This document shows, piece by piece, positions 34,621 through 47,247 of a DNA stretch of 64,000 nucleotides. The DNA comes from Punctularia strigosozonata HHB-11173 SS5. Its lineage: Eukaryota > Basidiomycota > Agaricomycetes > Corticiales > Punctulariaceae. Made by a program: the position numbers and the translations under genes. How positions within the stretch are numbered: the stretch's first letter is position 1; each line of letters starts with the position of its first letter. The stretch is from positions 2,601,208 through 2,665,207 of the forward strand of contig NW_006767435.1 of the NCBI RefSeq assembly GCF_000264995.1, given 5' to 3'. The notes beneath the pieces are model-generated. The model saw nothing but the letters and a program-made list of their open reading frames with translations, did not search any database and was not told where the DNA came from.

Positions 34621-36442
34621 TTACGGACTGCACGGGCGGGGAGCATAGCCCAACGTCATATGCTCCGGGGGCGCCCGAGACGTCCGGGGGTCCGACGAAC
34701 GCTGCCCAACGCTATCACATGCGCCAGCGATCCCCGGTCCTCCTCTGCTCACCTCTGGCCAGTGGCGTTGTCGCGGAGAGCTACGAGAGCGGAGGGCGAC
34801 AACCCGCGGCCGTGCGGTGCGAGCATGACCCGGTCAGGTCCGTGCGCGTCGAAGACACCAGCCGTCGAATCAACGCCTGCCTCAGCACGACTCCCGCCTC
34901 GAACGCTACGCCTCGTCCAAGCCCGTGGCAGACACGGCTCTCCGTCTGCTCGCTCGCGACTTTCTTTCCCCTTCTGGTCTTTCGCGGCCCGTCCTGCGGT
35001 CCGATCGGTCTGGCCTGCCATCGATCTCCTCCAACAGCGCGGCCCTCCGCGGTGCCCAGCAGCGCGCTGTTGACGACTTTGCCCGACGCACTCTACCACA
35101 CTCTGCACTCATTACCGATCATGTGATATCGCTCAGGGAATGGACACGAGAGTGACACGAGCGTATACGACTTGCACCGAGCCTCAGGCGTCCCGTTCGC
35201 CTCCAACCGTTCCGCCGACGTTCTGCCTGGCAAGCTCTCTCGGCCTCTTACCGCTATGCTCCGTTGATCCGTGAACACCCTGCGGCAGTATGCGTTCAAG
35301 TTCGCCTGAAATACGGCTTCCGGAAACGTCTCTTCTCTCCGGTTGACTCTCTTTCCACCGTCTACCGTTGAGCCCGGGAATCTATCAATTCAATGACTCC
35401 TCGCACCCGGTGCCAGAATCATCGTCAAGGAGGATAGTCGGTTGCTTCGGAAATCTCTGGAAATCCGTTTTTCTCGCGGTTTGTCTGCACGTCTGAGGTC
35501 GGACGCGGATAGGACTGACGCTATCTTGCACTCCGGATTCGTCTGCCTACTTCTTCCGGTCGACGCGGCCAGGGTACGCTAAATCGTCTTCTGTGCTACC
35601 TTCGATACTGGTAGAGTCGCCATCGCTGTTCAGGGTCCAACACCCCCCCCCGGCATTTGGACGCTTCTCGACGCTAATTCTACGCTTATTCCATGCGCAC
35701 CGCAGCCTCTTCACCCCCATGAAAATCGCGTGACGGAGAAACGTGGGGTAAACTCGGGAATATCCCAGGTATAGATTGACGTTGTTCTCCTCGGTCCGCT
35801 ACGAGGGTTTCGGCTTCCGCTTGGGAACGCTTGGAAACGCGACAGGATTACGGCGGTTTGCGCGTGAGGAAGTCGCGATACGCTTTCGGCCGACGCGTTT
35901 GCAAGGCTTGATCCGCCCCTCGACGATGCTACGCCTTCTCCCATTATATCCTCCGACAACGCTTGTCGCGCACCCAGGTTCGACGATCGGCTTCTCCGCG
36001 CCACCCCCACGGAACCTTTTGAGCTGGGCGTTATCTTCGCGTGTTGTCGAGGAATAAATAGACGCGACGGCCAAAGGACAGGGTCGACGCGGGGAATATT
36101 CGGATTTGGTGTCAGAATTGGCCGCAGCGATATTTCTACCTGCGGACGCTGTTTTCGAGGGTTTGAGAAAGACGCGTCGACACACGGTGAGCGAATATCG
36201 CCTCGCTGGTCAAGTCGCGTGCCCTCAGAGGTGTGAAGTTGAAGACGTGGTCGCGTGCAGAAGATAATGATACATTGCTTGCTAATTGTTCGAGGTAACA
36301 TCCGAAACGTCTCCCTAAACCCATGCAGAAATGCAGAAACTGATGATACAGACAACTCTCCCTCTCCCCGTCGCTCATGCTCGTGTTGTTGGTACAATCG
36401 TACATGCGCCCCTTTTCTGGATTCTGGGTATCGTATTGGCCG
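34621..36442. other. Long intergenic region, no supported gene
   Basis: About 1.8 kb upstream of PCK1. Several open frames of 60-250 codons cross it on both strands, but composition and the lack of plausible splice chains argue against coding. It includes a run of about ten C near 35642. It may carry upstream control regions of PCK1. Confidence 0.45.
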
Positions 36443-36637
36443 TTACGACCTGCGCGACGCGCTCTGTGCGTTTGAGCTGGTTTGGTTCGCGTGCGCTCCG
36501 TGACCGAAGGAGAGCTGCGCGGTGTTGGGCGTGGGTGGGGGTGACATCGTCGGGGACTGCGGCTGGCGCGGGGAGCAGCGCGTGAGGGGTGCACCGCCGA
36601 TGTAAGCGGACCCAGATGCGACGGCTGGCGCAGACAT
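36443..36637 (-). CDS. Possible small Ser/Pro-rich protein gene
   Basis: A TATAAAGG box on the minus strand (36857-36864) is followed by a short untranslated exon and then a well-formed intron (36722-36783, GTGAGT donor, CTGAT branch, CTCTCAG end). After it comes a coding-like stretch whose first Met at 36637 opens MSAPAVASGSAYIGGAPLTR and ends QSASRRS at 36443, 64 residues. The frame is open upstream into the exon (TPTPAIPPDESQSTSTNQSQ), so translation could start earlier if an unseen Met exists. The protein would be Ser/Pro/Gln-rich and unstructured. I recognise no family. A downstream intron at the AG-GTCGTAAC near 36446 could extend it. Confidence 0.35.
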   Translation of the reverse strand: MSAPAVASGSAYIGGAPLTRCSPRQPQSPTMSPPPTPNTAQLSFGHGAHANQTSSNAQSASRRS

Positions 36638-36856
36638 GTTCTGGCTCTGATTCGTTGAAGTGGACTGTGATTCGTCGGGAGGTATGGCGGGAGTTGGAGT
36701 GCGCTGGGTCGCAGTGATGATCTGAGAGCCAGAGTGGTATCAGCGTCGTCGCTCGTTCCGCGAGACGGAAGCGCGACACTCACGGGTTTGACAACTGAGT
36801 GGATGTGCGTAGGGGCGACGGGGAACTCTCCTGTTCCGGGATGCACAGACCGCGGC

Positions 36857-36864
36857 CCTTTATA
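36857..36864 (-). promoter_or_regulatory. TATA box of possible small gene
   Basis: TATAAAGG on the minus strand, about 75 bases upstream of a consensus GTGAGT splice donor at 36783. It supports transcription of the small gene at 36443-36637. Confidence 0.35.
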
Positions 36865-37148
36865 CTTTCAGAACGAAGGTGCTGTAGGCTCCGGCCATCT
36901 ATACGTGTTCATTGTCCCAAATATTGCGCGGTTTTGGATCGCCGGAGGAACATCGACCCTTTGAGTCGTTCGGTGGCAGACTCGGCTGCGGGGACCCAAG
37001 GTCGAGAGCGCTGATCGAAGGGGGCGACTACCTCTTTCGTGCATCCAGTTGCTTGGCCTTGATTCCTTCCCCGCTTCTATTACATTCAAGGGTAGTCAGG
37101 CGAGTTGGGGTGCCTAGATTGGAGAGTGGATCGACCGCTTGTTCCCTT

Positions 37149-37236
37149 ATCTAGGCTCGGGCTATGCCAGGCAAAACCCCTCTCTGCGTGTTATCTAGGC
37201 TAGGGCTATGCCAGGCAAAACCCCTCTCTGCGTGTT
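37149..37236. repeat. 44-bp tandem duplication
   Basis: Two adjacent 44-base copies (37149-37192 and 37193-37236) differ by a single base (C versus A in GGCTCGGG/GGCTAGGG). The unit holds GCTATGCCAGGCAAAACCCC. The near identity implies a recent duplication. It lies 540 bases upstream of the GH43 start. Confidence 0.85.
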
Positions 37237-37777
37237 GGCTCATATCCACCGTCTGGGCGATGCAGCGCAATAATCACGCGGCAGATAGCCAACATACCGC
37301 CTGCGGGATGCTGTGGTGTCCAAGGCACTCAAAAGTCGCGCGCGATCTGGCCAAGATAGGAGTAACCAGCGAGAATTACATAGCGTTCTATCGATCATCA
37401 CCTTTGCGCCATACCCGGCCCTTCGTCCGCAGCGACACAGTCACCTGCCCCTCGACTATTCCTGGGCGGCTCTTTCGAGGTGTTGCAGACTCGCAGGTCG
37501 TGCTCGCCCGGAGTCGTCGCTCCAAGCTGGCCGCGGCTTCGCGCAACTCACGTGCGAGACCCGTGGCTGTGCATGCGCGCCATTTCCGGCCATTCCGATT
37601 CGTCGTCGAAGCGCTCAGCGCCATCGGATGTTAAAGTGGATGACCAGAACATCGTGTTGCAGTTACCCAACGATGTATCACGCTGTGATGCATCATCTCT
37701 GCTTCGCGAAGGGCAGTCGATAACTACAAAAGACCAGCTGAAAGTCGGGCGAATCCGAGCGGGAGCAGATTAGCACC
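37237..37777 (+). other. Upstream region of the GH43 gene
   Basis: About 540 bases with no supported gene, between the 44-bp duplication and the GH43 start. It presumably carries the promoter. No strong TATA box is visible. Confidence 0.4.
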
Positions 37778-39116
37778 ATGCGCTCTCTGGGCAGCTTCCT
37801 TTCCACATTGTGGATCACGACCTTCGTCTCCGTCGTTTCTTGCACTCCTCTGCGATCGAGGGCAACGTACACTAACCGTCAGTTATTTACTTAGAGAGAT
37901 CGACGGTGGCCGCTTCACGCACATAATTGATTTAGCCATCGTTCCGGGCACCGCGGCGGATCCTTGGGTGCTTCAGCACGGCGACTTCTACTATTTGACC
38001 TACACCACTGGCGACAATGTGGAAGTTCGCAAGTCTTCAAACTTGGCTGAATTCGACGTCACGCCCTCCGTCGTTTATGCCGCCACAGGCACGCAGACCG
38101 ACTTCTGGGCGCCCGAACTGCATTACATCGACGGCGCATTCTATATATACGTTGCCATCGACGATTCCAACAATAACAACGACCACCGCATGTACGTTTT
38201 ACAGGGGACGAGCACTACCGATCCCACCCAGCCGTTCAACGTGAGTATTCCTCTCGTAACCGTCTCCAGAGATATCACCGCGCGAACCCCCCGCGCAGAT
38301 GGTCGGCAAGATCGGAACGGCAGACGACAACTGGGCCATCGACGGCACGGTCCTTTTGGTGCGTTTCAGGCCGCGGTGACTACGATGCCCGTGTCCTTGC
38401 CGACCAGCTTTCTCTTGCGTCACAGTACGGCACCGGCAAGATGTACTTCATCTGGTCGGGCTGGACCGACCCGTCCAACACCCTCTGGCAGAACCTCTAC
38501 ATTGCCGAGATGGACAGTCCGACCCACATCACCGGTGACCGGGTCCTTCTGCACGAACCGAATCCGAGCTGGCAGCAGACGGTGGATTCGGCCGGCGTGC
38601 ACGGAATCAACGAAGGCCCCGAGATCCTTGTGAACGCCGGGAGGACGTTCCTCGTTTATTGTCAGCATGCACTCGCTCTCACATACCGCTCGCCGTGACT
38701 TTGACATAAACTGCCTCTATCGCCCAGCGGCTGCAGGAAGCTGGACCCAAGACTACTGCCTGGCATTCATGGGCATCGACAACCTCGCAGACCCACGTAA
38801 GACTCGATTCATCAGTACGTATGTAATACACGACTAATAAAGAACCCCGCGCGCCTCAGTCGTCAGAAGCAACTGGTGGGTGCTCGACGATCGGCCGGTG
38901 TTTTGGAAGTCGGACGTCGCGTTCGGTCCTGGTCACGCTTCGTTCCCGTACGATCGGAATGGAGTCCCGTACATCGTGTATCACGCGATGGCCGACCCGA
39001 ACGCGGGCTGGGATGGGCGCACCATCCGCACGCAGACGTACGGCTGGAACTCCGACAACTCGCCCGCGTTCCCCTCGCCGTCCGCGCTGGGCGTCGAATT
39101 CCCTCTTCCAGCTTGA
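37778..39116 (+). CDS. Secreted glycoside hydrolase family 43 protein
   Basis: The start at 37778 opens a signal peptide of about 25 residues with a hydrophobic core (LWITTFVSVVS). The five-bladed propeller signatures of GH43 follow: ADPWVLQHGDFYYLTYTT with the catalytic-base Asp, DFWAPELHYIDGAFYIYVAI, WAIDGTVL with the pKa-setting Asp, and GINEGPEILVNAGRTFLVY with the catalytic Glu. The end reads GVPYIVYHAMADPN and YGWNSDNSPAFPSPS, then a TGA at 39114-39116. About six short introns give some 330 residues. The family cleaves arabinan, arabinoxylan or related plant polymers; the WTDPSNTLWQNLYIAEM part suggests the arabinofuranosidase/arabinanase side, but the substrate cannot be fixed from sequence. 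It is likely a secreted plant cell-wall enzyme. Confidence 0.9.
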
Positions 39117-39686
39117 TGAGCTCATTCACGGCGTTCGATGTGTGCAGCGCCTCACGGCTTCATAGCGGGTGCGGAGCCTGTCGAGTCCAGGCTTGTCATT
39201 GATGAAAGTAGAGCTTACGGTTATTCGACACGACCACGATACGGGGTCTACTATTAGCACTATGTACAGTAACGAAAACGATGATTTTACAGGTTCGAGC
39301 GGGGATGGAAACGGACGGACAACACGCGCAGTCTCGACGACAAGGGGGACAAAAGGTTCGAACAACACGGGGTTCAACAGAAGGTGATGAGAACGATCGA
39401 AATTAGAGCGGCATGAATGAAGAAAATTGTAGTACAAGTTCGCAAATAGAAAACACACGGCAAACATGCTGGCAGAGACGAGAGCAATTATACATTGATT
39501 GCGAGATGAAACGGCTTCGGTCCGCGGGATGCCAAGAGTCCAGCAGGGAATTGCGGCGACATCGTCTAGTAATCAGGGCCATATCGAGAGCGAGAGTGCA
39601 ACTGCATAGCAGCGAGGTATATACTGTCGCGTCGCGACAGAGCGGAGGCGAAAGAAGGTGTGACGAGCGAGAGATGCTCCGCAGCC
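39117..39686. other. Convergent intergenic region
   Basis: 570 bases between the ends of the GH43 gene and the mei2-like gene. No gene or repeat is seen; it should contain both 3' untranslated regions. Confidence 0.5.
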
Positions 39687-42600
39687 TCAAGTGTTACGCA
39701 TGCGGTCGCGCCCGAGATGGTGTCGAAGGCCAGCTCCGCCCGCGTTGGGAACATACAACGTGCCGCGATTGTGAGAGCTGCGCTCCTTCCTGCGGAGATG
39801 AGTTGGCGCAGGGAAGGGCTCGGGCTGGCCCTGATTCGGACCGTCTGAAAAGAAAATTTTAGGACGCCACGCCTCGCGTTCGTCCATGATACACGAATTT
39901 CTGAACTTCTCGATGAGGGCTTCCTTTCCCCTGCGAGACGACGGTTGAGTCACAACCCTCGATTCGGGTTGCAGATGACCTACTGGTAGTTGGCGTAGCT
40001 CATATGCAAAACCTTCTCACTGGAGTACATGTTCCTACAGTATAAAGTTGTAAGAAGCGCATCATGACAAACGCGAAGAACATACCACTTGATACCCAGC
40101 CTTGCCTTGGCAAACTGCAGGAGGTCCTGAACGGTGATGAAGTTGACGAACGCGTAGCCGACGTTGCAACCTACGCAGGAAAAGAAGTTTACTTAAGCAT
40201 CGCGAGAAGCACGAGAACGTTCATACCGTTCTGGAAGTCCATGCGCAGATAAAGGAAGTCGATGCGCCGCGGGCAAACGTCTTCGATGTAGGAGAGAAGA
40301 TCTTGGTCGGTCATCTTGTTGGGAATGTTCTTGATCATCACCGTGGTCCGCGTATCGACGCCGCCCTCGATCTTGGCCAGGTTGAGCTGGTTGTGAGACG
40401 GTACGCTGCCTGCAGGTGCCGAGGGAGGGTACGGAATATAATCAGACGATGCAGTTGGCGGTGGCACGAGGGCCCTAGGGGGACCGTGCTGCTGCGTCGC
40501 TGCGTATGCATATTGAGGTCCAGGTGTCACCGGGGCGTGCGGAAAATAGTCGACAGGATAATGCGAGGCAAAAGGAGGACGCAAAGAATAATCATAGGCA
40601 GGCGAGGGGGTGTAGCCGCGAGGATCGTACGGTGTGGTGGGGGAAGTAGGGAACACAGGCGACGTCGGAGAGTAGAAAAACGACGGGTGGACAGCATCAG
40701 GGTGTCGAGGAGGGCTGGGATTTGGTGGCGGATAATTGATATAACCATAATCGAAGGTAGGAACAGGAACAGGAACGGCGGCCTGCTGTGGAGGCATCCA
40801 GTAGCCGGAGTACGTTTCAGCTGGAATGGAGGCGTTGTGTGCCACCGGATACAGCTGACGTGGTGCACCGTGCTCCTGATGTGGCCCTGGGGCAGCGGCA
40901 AGGACGGCGGTAGGACGTTCCTCTGCTGTCAATGAGCGACGACTGTTGTCGCCTTCCAGGGACCTGATGGCAGTCGAATCGAAGAACAAAGAGTTGGAAG
41001 GCCGACTACCGTGCATCGGTTCAAGCCCTGCAGACGTTTCCTTGATGGAAGGCTCCATGCGTGTCCCATCCTCGGAAGCGTCCTGGTTGCCAGCGCTGAC
41101 ACTGATGCTTCGAGGTCGCACCTTACCACTGTTATTGAAATACAGCCGACGGGGAGATGTGTCCTGATCATCGAGATTGGGGGGTTGCTGCGACCAGGTT
41201 GCCAGTTTGCGGGGTGTGTTGTTGGTCGTGCTAGAGCTAGGAGCAGGAGAATCAGGGAACGATGCGTGATGAGGGCTGTCGGGAGGAGACGAGCCAGTCC
41301 TGCGCCGCTGGCCGGGTTGGATAAGAGGCAACGAGGCTCCTGAGAGGTTACGCACGCGCACAGGAGAGGGAGTGTCAGGTACATCAAAAACATTGCTGCC
41401 AGCGACAGAGAGGGTGCGTCCACGGTGGTGGCTCGAGGATACGGATGGAAACGGAATCACCGCCGGGGAAGCAGGCGCAGAGTCGAACTTGGGAACAACT
41501 AGGCGAACACCTCGAATCGACTGAGCAGCCAACAAATCTCTGGCAGCAGACGCGTGCCGCACGTCGAAATATTCAACACGATACACCTGGACAAATACGC
41601 AATTGAATGTCTTGGTGGATTTGGTCACGGTCTGCACTCACGCGATGGTCGACTTGCACCAGAGACTGCAGTTGACCGAAGGAAGCAAGCATGTCCCTCA
41701 TAATGGCTGGGTCCATGTTAATATCGTCCGCGGTGACGGACAAATCCCCTTCCGTCTCAGCGACGAATGCGGACCTGCCGATGTACTAAGCAACATGTCA
41801 GCGATGACCTGTACTGCGTTGGGTCATATGAGCGCTCACTCTCTCCAACGTCGTAGCCGTGATAAATCTGGCCGATAGCATGCGGCCGCCAAAAGCAGTC
41901 GATATCTGTGAGGAAAGAAAACGCTGAGCGCGGGTGGCATCGCGCGTGTCAAAGAACGCAAGAATGACGACGCCGTGGTCCGCCTGAAAGCGAGGCAGTA
42001 TGCCCTTCACGTCGCCGCAGCCCGTGAACGCCTCTTTTAGTGAAGATGACTGCGCATTGTTGGGGACGTTGCCGACCTGCAACAACACGCAACGAATTGT
42101 CAGCGAAGAGTTGCGTGGGGAACTAAAACATCGGAAAACAAAACAAGCAAGTGAACATGCGATTCGGTACGCAGCATGCGTATACGCGCAGAGAAGAGCT
42201 GATTAGGCAACGATCAACAGACGAGTGGACTCACCAAGAGGAAGCGGCTAGGGGTATTGTCGCTGCCTGCGTCTAGGTCGAAGTCGGACGCGTTAACGGA
42301 GTCGCTATCGGACACGGATGTGGCGGTCGACTTGAGAGAGGCAATCAACGAGGAGACGTCGAGAGAGTCCACGCTGTCGCCCGTCGAGGAGGTCAGCGAA
42401 CCCGAGCGTTGGGTGGTGGGCGAGAGGTGGCCTGGGGTGCCGTGTCCCCGCTGCTTTGGACTCGTCTGGCTTCCGATAAACAGGCTTCGGGCCCACCTAG
42501 CGGCGAGGGGGGAGCCTGGCTCCGGTGGGGTGCGGGGAGAATTTCCCAGGGCCTCCTGGCCGCTCAGAGAGGACGGGGTCAAGGGCGGGGTGATAAGCGT

Positions 42601-42726
42601 GTGCGACGATTTTGGAGCTTGCGCCAGGTCCAGCGGACACAGGCGCGGGCGCTGGCCGGTGGGCGTGCGCGATGTCGGCGTGGGCGACTCGGGTGAGCGC
42701 GCGGAGGTGGACGGGCTGGAGTCCAT
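39687..42726 (-). CDS. mei2: Mei2-like RNA-binding protein
   Basis: Mei2 proteins drive entry into meiosis in fission yeast by binding RNA. Exon 1 starts MDSSPSTSARSPESPTPTSR and is Ser/Thr/Pro-rich. The next exons carry a first RRM (LLVGNVPNNAQSSSLKEAFT...) and a second (YRVEYFDVRHASAARDLLAA). After a long Pro/Ser/Tyr-rich linker comes the hallmark C-terminal Mei2 RRM: VDTRTTVMIKNIPNKMTDQD, FLYLRMDFQN and, across an intron, the CNVGYAFVNF segment, then NMYSSEKVLHMSYANYQ. The conserved tail KEALIEKFRNSCIMDEREAW RPKIFF and PEPFPAPTHLRRKERSSHNR follows, with the stop at 39687. The product is about 880 residues. The 1.9 kb upstream is free of genes. Confidence 0.93.
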
Positions 42727-44644
42727 CTGCGGCTGGAGCCTGCGCGAGGGCGATCGGGTCGTTTGTCAGACGCGTACGATCGGCTACGTCACGGACACAA
42801 AGAAAAACGCGCTACCTGAGATCAGGGAACGACGGTGCGCGCGGCAGACGATGGGGCTGATCCTGTGGGCTGGCGTGAGCGCGTGGGCGGCGCGGGCGAT
42901 CGCGCGGGCGGACCTTGTGCTCAAAGCGGTCCATGGGCGGGACCGCGCGACGACGGGAGACGGCAAGAAGGGTGGACGGACGACGGGAGGGGCGAGGATT
43001 ATATGCGGCGCGGGTGTCACACGCACTTGTCCAAAACGCGCCGACCGCTGATCAAACACGGGCAGGAAATCGCGAGGGGAGAAACAACGCGGACGGGCGG
43101 GGAAGGCGGCAGCGAAATACCCCAAATGGCGCCCGGAACGCAAACGGAAAGGACCTGCCCCGAAGCGCCAGCAGAAACAAGGTGCGTGGCTCCATTCGAC
43201 CCAGCCCAAGACAGATCGGAGCAGCGTGTGTGCGACACCAGCGAAGATCTGGCGATTGGTCCGCACACCCGCAACGCTCGGCATCCTCCCAAGCATGGCC
43301 AGAATCGCTGTCACATCTACCCAACTTCGGTCATGTCCCAATGCGCGACCCCTCCACGTGGTCCGTATCAGCGCGCCTTCTTTAATAAAAATCAAATCCA
43401 GCCTGGCTTCCGGCGATTCCGGCTCTCCGACCGTCCGTACGTGCTCGCCGACGCCCGATGGTCTGGCCATCGCATAGCATGTCCACAACGTTGGACGCAA
43501 ACCCTCGTCCGATGCGGAGCATGGCTATGTCACTCCGCGGACGGCGCATGAGTGTAGTCGCATACCTATTCGCAATGCTGGCGCATCATGAGGAACAACA
43601 GTCGGTGCAGAGCCAGGGCCGACGTGCTGGAGGGGCGGCCAGCGGGCACTGCCATTTTCCCACTTTAGTAGGGTTTAATATAGCCTCCGGAGCTGACATA
43701 ATTTACCTCCGAACGGTCTGCCGAGCGTATCTTGTTTATTACTCTTTTCTGGTCCTTGCAAATTGCTGACGACTCCGTGCGGCGCTCGTAGCCGCGATTG
43801 CGACCGCCTAGGCTGGGCCGCATTTATACTGGAAAAGGTGAGATTTGCGGAGGTTATGTTGATGGATTGGCCCTGTTGCCCTTCAGGCGACCATTCATCT
43901 GTGATACTGTGTGGATATGTCACTCGTTGATCCTTGTACATCTTCCCGGCGGCGTGGATGACTCACGAACGCGTTGTTACCGTAAGACAGCGAACGCAAA
44001 ACCTTCGTCGCGCTAGAAGCGCCCGGTCGATCTCAGCGCGCTGGAAGGCTATCAAAGTTGCGCGAGCTGTCAGATTCGACGCGGGGTTCGCCCTTCGGAG
44101 CCTTTCGGGCCTTGGCTCGGCCTTGGTGTTTGGCGTGGCAATGCACTGCATCGTCCTTGACACAAACGCCGGACTACGGACGCGAACAAATCCGTACAGA
44201 CCATGCGCTCTGATTCAGAATAATGACTTGAACGGTTCATTCTGTGATGAAGAGTGCTGGTAGTATGCACTATGCTTCCGTGCAGCTTTCCGCGCACATC
44301 TGTCAATCAAAAGAGTGACGTCGATGCTAGTACATAGCTCGCTTCCCTGCGATTCATTGGCTGAGCTTCTTGGGGGAAGATGCACCATCGTCATCGTGAG
44401 TCGTGACATGCTACGAGCTCGTAAGCGTCGCCCTGCTTATCCGAGGTTCATCCACCATATTGATTGCCTTCGTCTTACAGCATATCCCGTCCCGCACTCT
44501 TCGCAAGATACAGCCAAGTCCCACCGATATCAATTACGGGTAACGTACAACATGCACCTTCCATTGTCCTCGTAACCGTCCTCATGCAATTTCTCATATA
44601 ATCACGGCAGAACAGCCGCAACACGCTCCCGCCAGACGCCACTA
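42727..44644. other. Long upstream region of mei2-like gene
   Basis: 1.9 kb between the mei2-like start and the end of the first RNase gene. Open frames of up to 238 codons on both strands in 42784-43550 reflect G+C-rich sequence; none has a domain or a consistent splice structure. The region may hold an extended promoter, a spliced leader or a noncoding transcript. Confidence 0.45.
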
Positions 44645-45240
44645 TCAATCGCCCTTGCAAGAGACGAAACCATTTTCTTCGGAGGCGCCTGTGTGTGTAA
44701 TCACGCTGGTCGCATGCGGTTCAACGGCCTGAGGAACAACAATCGCTGTGAAGCACACTCACGCGCAGTACGTGCCAGCCGTGTTGAACACGACTCGGTC
44801 GGCTCCTGGCGAGCCGCCCGTATACGATCCGCTCTCCAGAATGGGGAACTACGCGAACACAGTGCGTTATACACGGGAATGAACGTCGGACCAGTGTTGA
44901 GCTGCTGCTCACCTCTTGCCACGAGGAGCCGGAACAGAACAGGTCGAGGCCCTCGTCATTGAAGAACTGGTGCGGGTACTCGTCCGAACCTGGTCAAATC
45001 TCGACATGAGCGACACGCATTTCTCAAACTGGTTACAGAGAGCGATTCGGCACCCGCCGACTTACCCAGCGTCTTGCCCTCCTCATGCAGGTCGAATCCT
45101 TGGTCGACGGCGTTCACCACCTGGCTCACGGAGTATCTGTTGCTCCCGCAGGTCACGGTTCCGGATGGAAGCGCCCGGCGTCCGGGCAGGGCGGCAATAC
45201 TGCCAACGACGGCCAAAATGGCGATGATCGTCTTGAACAT
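44645..45240 (-). CDS. Secreted RNase T1/F1-type ribonuclease, copy 1
   Basis: Guanyl-specific ribonucleases of this family cut single-stranded RNA after G. The start at 45240 gives a signal peptide (MFKTIIAILAVVGSIAALPG) and a short basic propeptide. The mature part reads ALPSGTVTCGSNRYSVSQVV, LHEEGKTLG, then after a GTAAGT intron SDEYPHQFFNDEGLDL and SSWQE, then [20 protein letters not shown] and, after a last intron, VITHTGASEENGFVSCKGD with the TGA at 44645. The four catalytic residues of RNase T1 are all in place: His in YPH, Glu in WQEFPI, Arg in GADR, His in THTG. About 132 residues. A TATAAAAG box lies 65-72 bases upstream. The paralogue at 46604-47171 has the same exon layout. Confidence 0.92.
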
Positions 45241-45304
45241 GGCTGGCCGTGCGTCCTACAGCTGTCCGATCAGAGACGGATCTCTACGACCGCCCGCAAC
45301 GCCT

Positions 45305-45312
45305 CTTTTATA
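45305..45312 (-). promoter_or_regulatory. TATA box of RNase copy 1
   Basis: TATAAAAG on the minus strand, 65-72 bases before the start codon at 45240. The second RNase gene has a similar box at nearly the same distance, which supports both. Confidence 0.65.
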
Positions 45313-46603
45313 CTCTGTCGCTGGGCTGCATGCACCGAACGTTGCACATGTTCCGGATGCTCACCATGGGCGATATCGCGGAGAGCGACCCATGCCTGGA
45401 TCACTGTTGGATAAGATGCGCATGCTCTACGAACGCACGGTCGTGCGTATGCCGACATCCTCGAGCTCTTTTAGAGAGAGCCATCAGGACCGTTGGCCTT
45501 CTCGGCGACGTGGAACACCGTACTCTGCCAATCATCTGAAGGGAGGTCACGCTGACGACCGCCGTTTGCGGAAGCGTGCATGTGGTGAACGTGCACAGAT
45601 GACTTCCAGACCTGGATTCGACCGAGGAACGGTCTTCACAAAGCCAGCATGGGGTTTGCTAAAATTATCTGCGTGAGAGGAGCGGTTTCTCTCCGTGCGA
45701 GACTGTGCTGCCAAATATAGCACGCCGTATGCTCTTCCGTTTGCTTGTGGTATTGTATCAGCCACCATCGAGTGCGTAGCTGGACACGCGTGTTCCTCTT
45801 CCTATCGACCAGGGAAAAGTGCACTCCTCGGACAACTGGACAGCCCTCATGCGATGCTGGCGCTCGTCTGCATCTCGGCTGTATGATCGTCGCTCCACAT
45901 GCGGCGGGATCTTTTGGCTTTGTCGCGTCCAACACGGGCTCAGCAGCAGTTCCTGATGGGCTCGAGCGGCCTGGTTGTACGTCTTTCTTCGTCTGCGGGT
46001 CTTCCGAAAAGCGGTTCCTCTACCGATCTGTTGGTTGTATTGACCGAAACTCGCGTGAAGACCGTTGATCTCGCGACATGACTCTTCCGCGCTTCGCTCC
46101 AACTTCTCCGGTCTCCCGCCGGTGGGGCAAATTCACAACTTTGAGAAGGACTGTATAGGCATTGGATACGAACATCGGAGGAAGATCGGACTTGGCTTTT
46201 CGTGCAATCTGTGGCCGCTCGGTGAAGATCAACGAAACATGGCGCTCAGCGCTTGAGGCGCGACCTGTGCCGCTGCGCCATTCCATGGTCTGTGCTCATT
46301 CTCCGCGGCTGCACGTCTCCCCTGCATAGCGACTTGTTCCTGGATCTACGTGCCACTGATCGCGGTTCGGCTCTTGCAGCGTGCCACGTAACTATTGTAA
46401 CACAGCCTCTCGGCGGAAGCGAGAGATCGTCGCTGTTTGCATATGCACCGCTGATAAGTAAGTACTAAGTACCGCTCCGTTCGCATCGCACGATTCCCTC
46501 ATGTTATATTGCAATATAGTGGCACATGCATGAAATACGACGATCGTGTACCCTCTTTTCATATGTCAACGATGCCCTCCGGCCCCCCGAAGCAAAACGG
46601 GAA
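45313..46603. other. Spacer between the two RNase genes
   Basis: About 1.3 kb without a supported gene. Several short open frames exist, but none has a signal peptide, domain or sensible splice chain. If the two RNase genes arose by tandem duplication, this spacer might hold remnants of the copied flank, but I see no obvious repeat. Confidence 0.4.
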
Positions 46604-47171
<568 letters not shown>

Positions 47172-47239
47172 CGTTGAAACAATCGGGATCGCTTGCCTGA
47201 GGACGACGAAGGACAGCGTATCGACCTCATCGTATGTCG

Positions 47240-47247
47240 ATTTTATA
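47240..47247 (-). promoter_or_regulatory. TATA box of RNase copy 2
   Basis: TATAAAAT on the minus strand, 69-76 bases before the start codon at 47171, mirroring copy 1. Confidence 0.6.

Noticed and set aside
35711-36397. 228-codon frame on the minus strand
   Set aside because: No domain, arginine-rich shadow-like composition, and no plausible promoter or splice structure.
42784-43500. 238-codon frame on the minus strand upstream of the mei2-like gene
   Set aside because: The composition is that of translated G+C-rich noncoding sequence, frames of similar length exist on the other strand, and no splice chain or domain appears.
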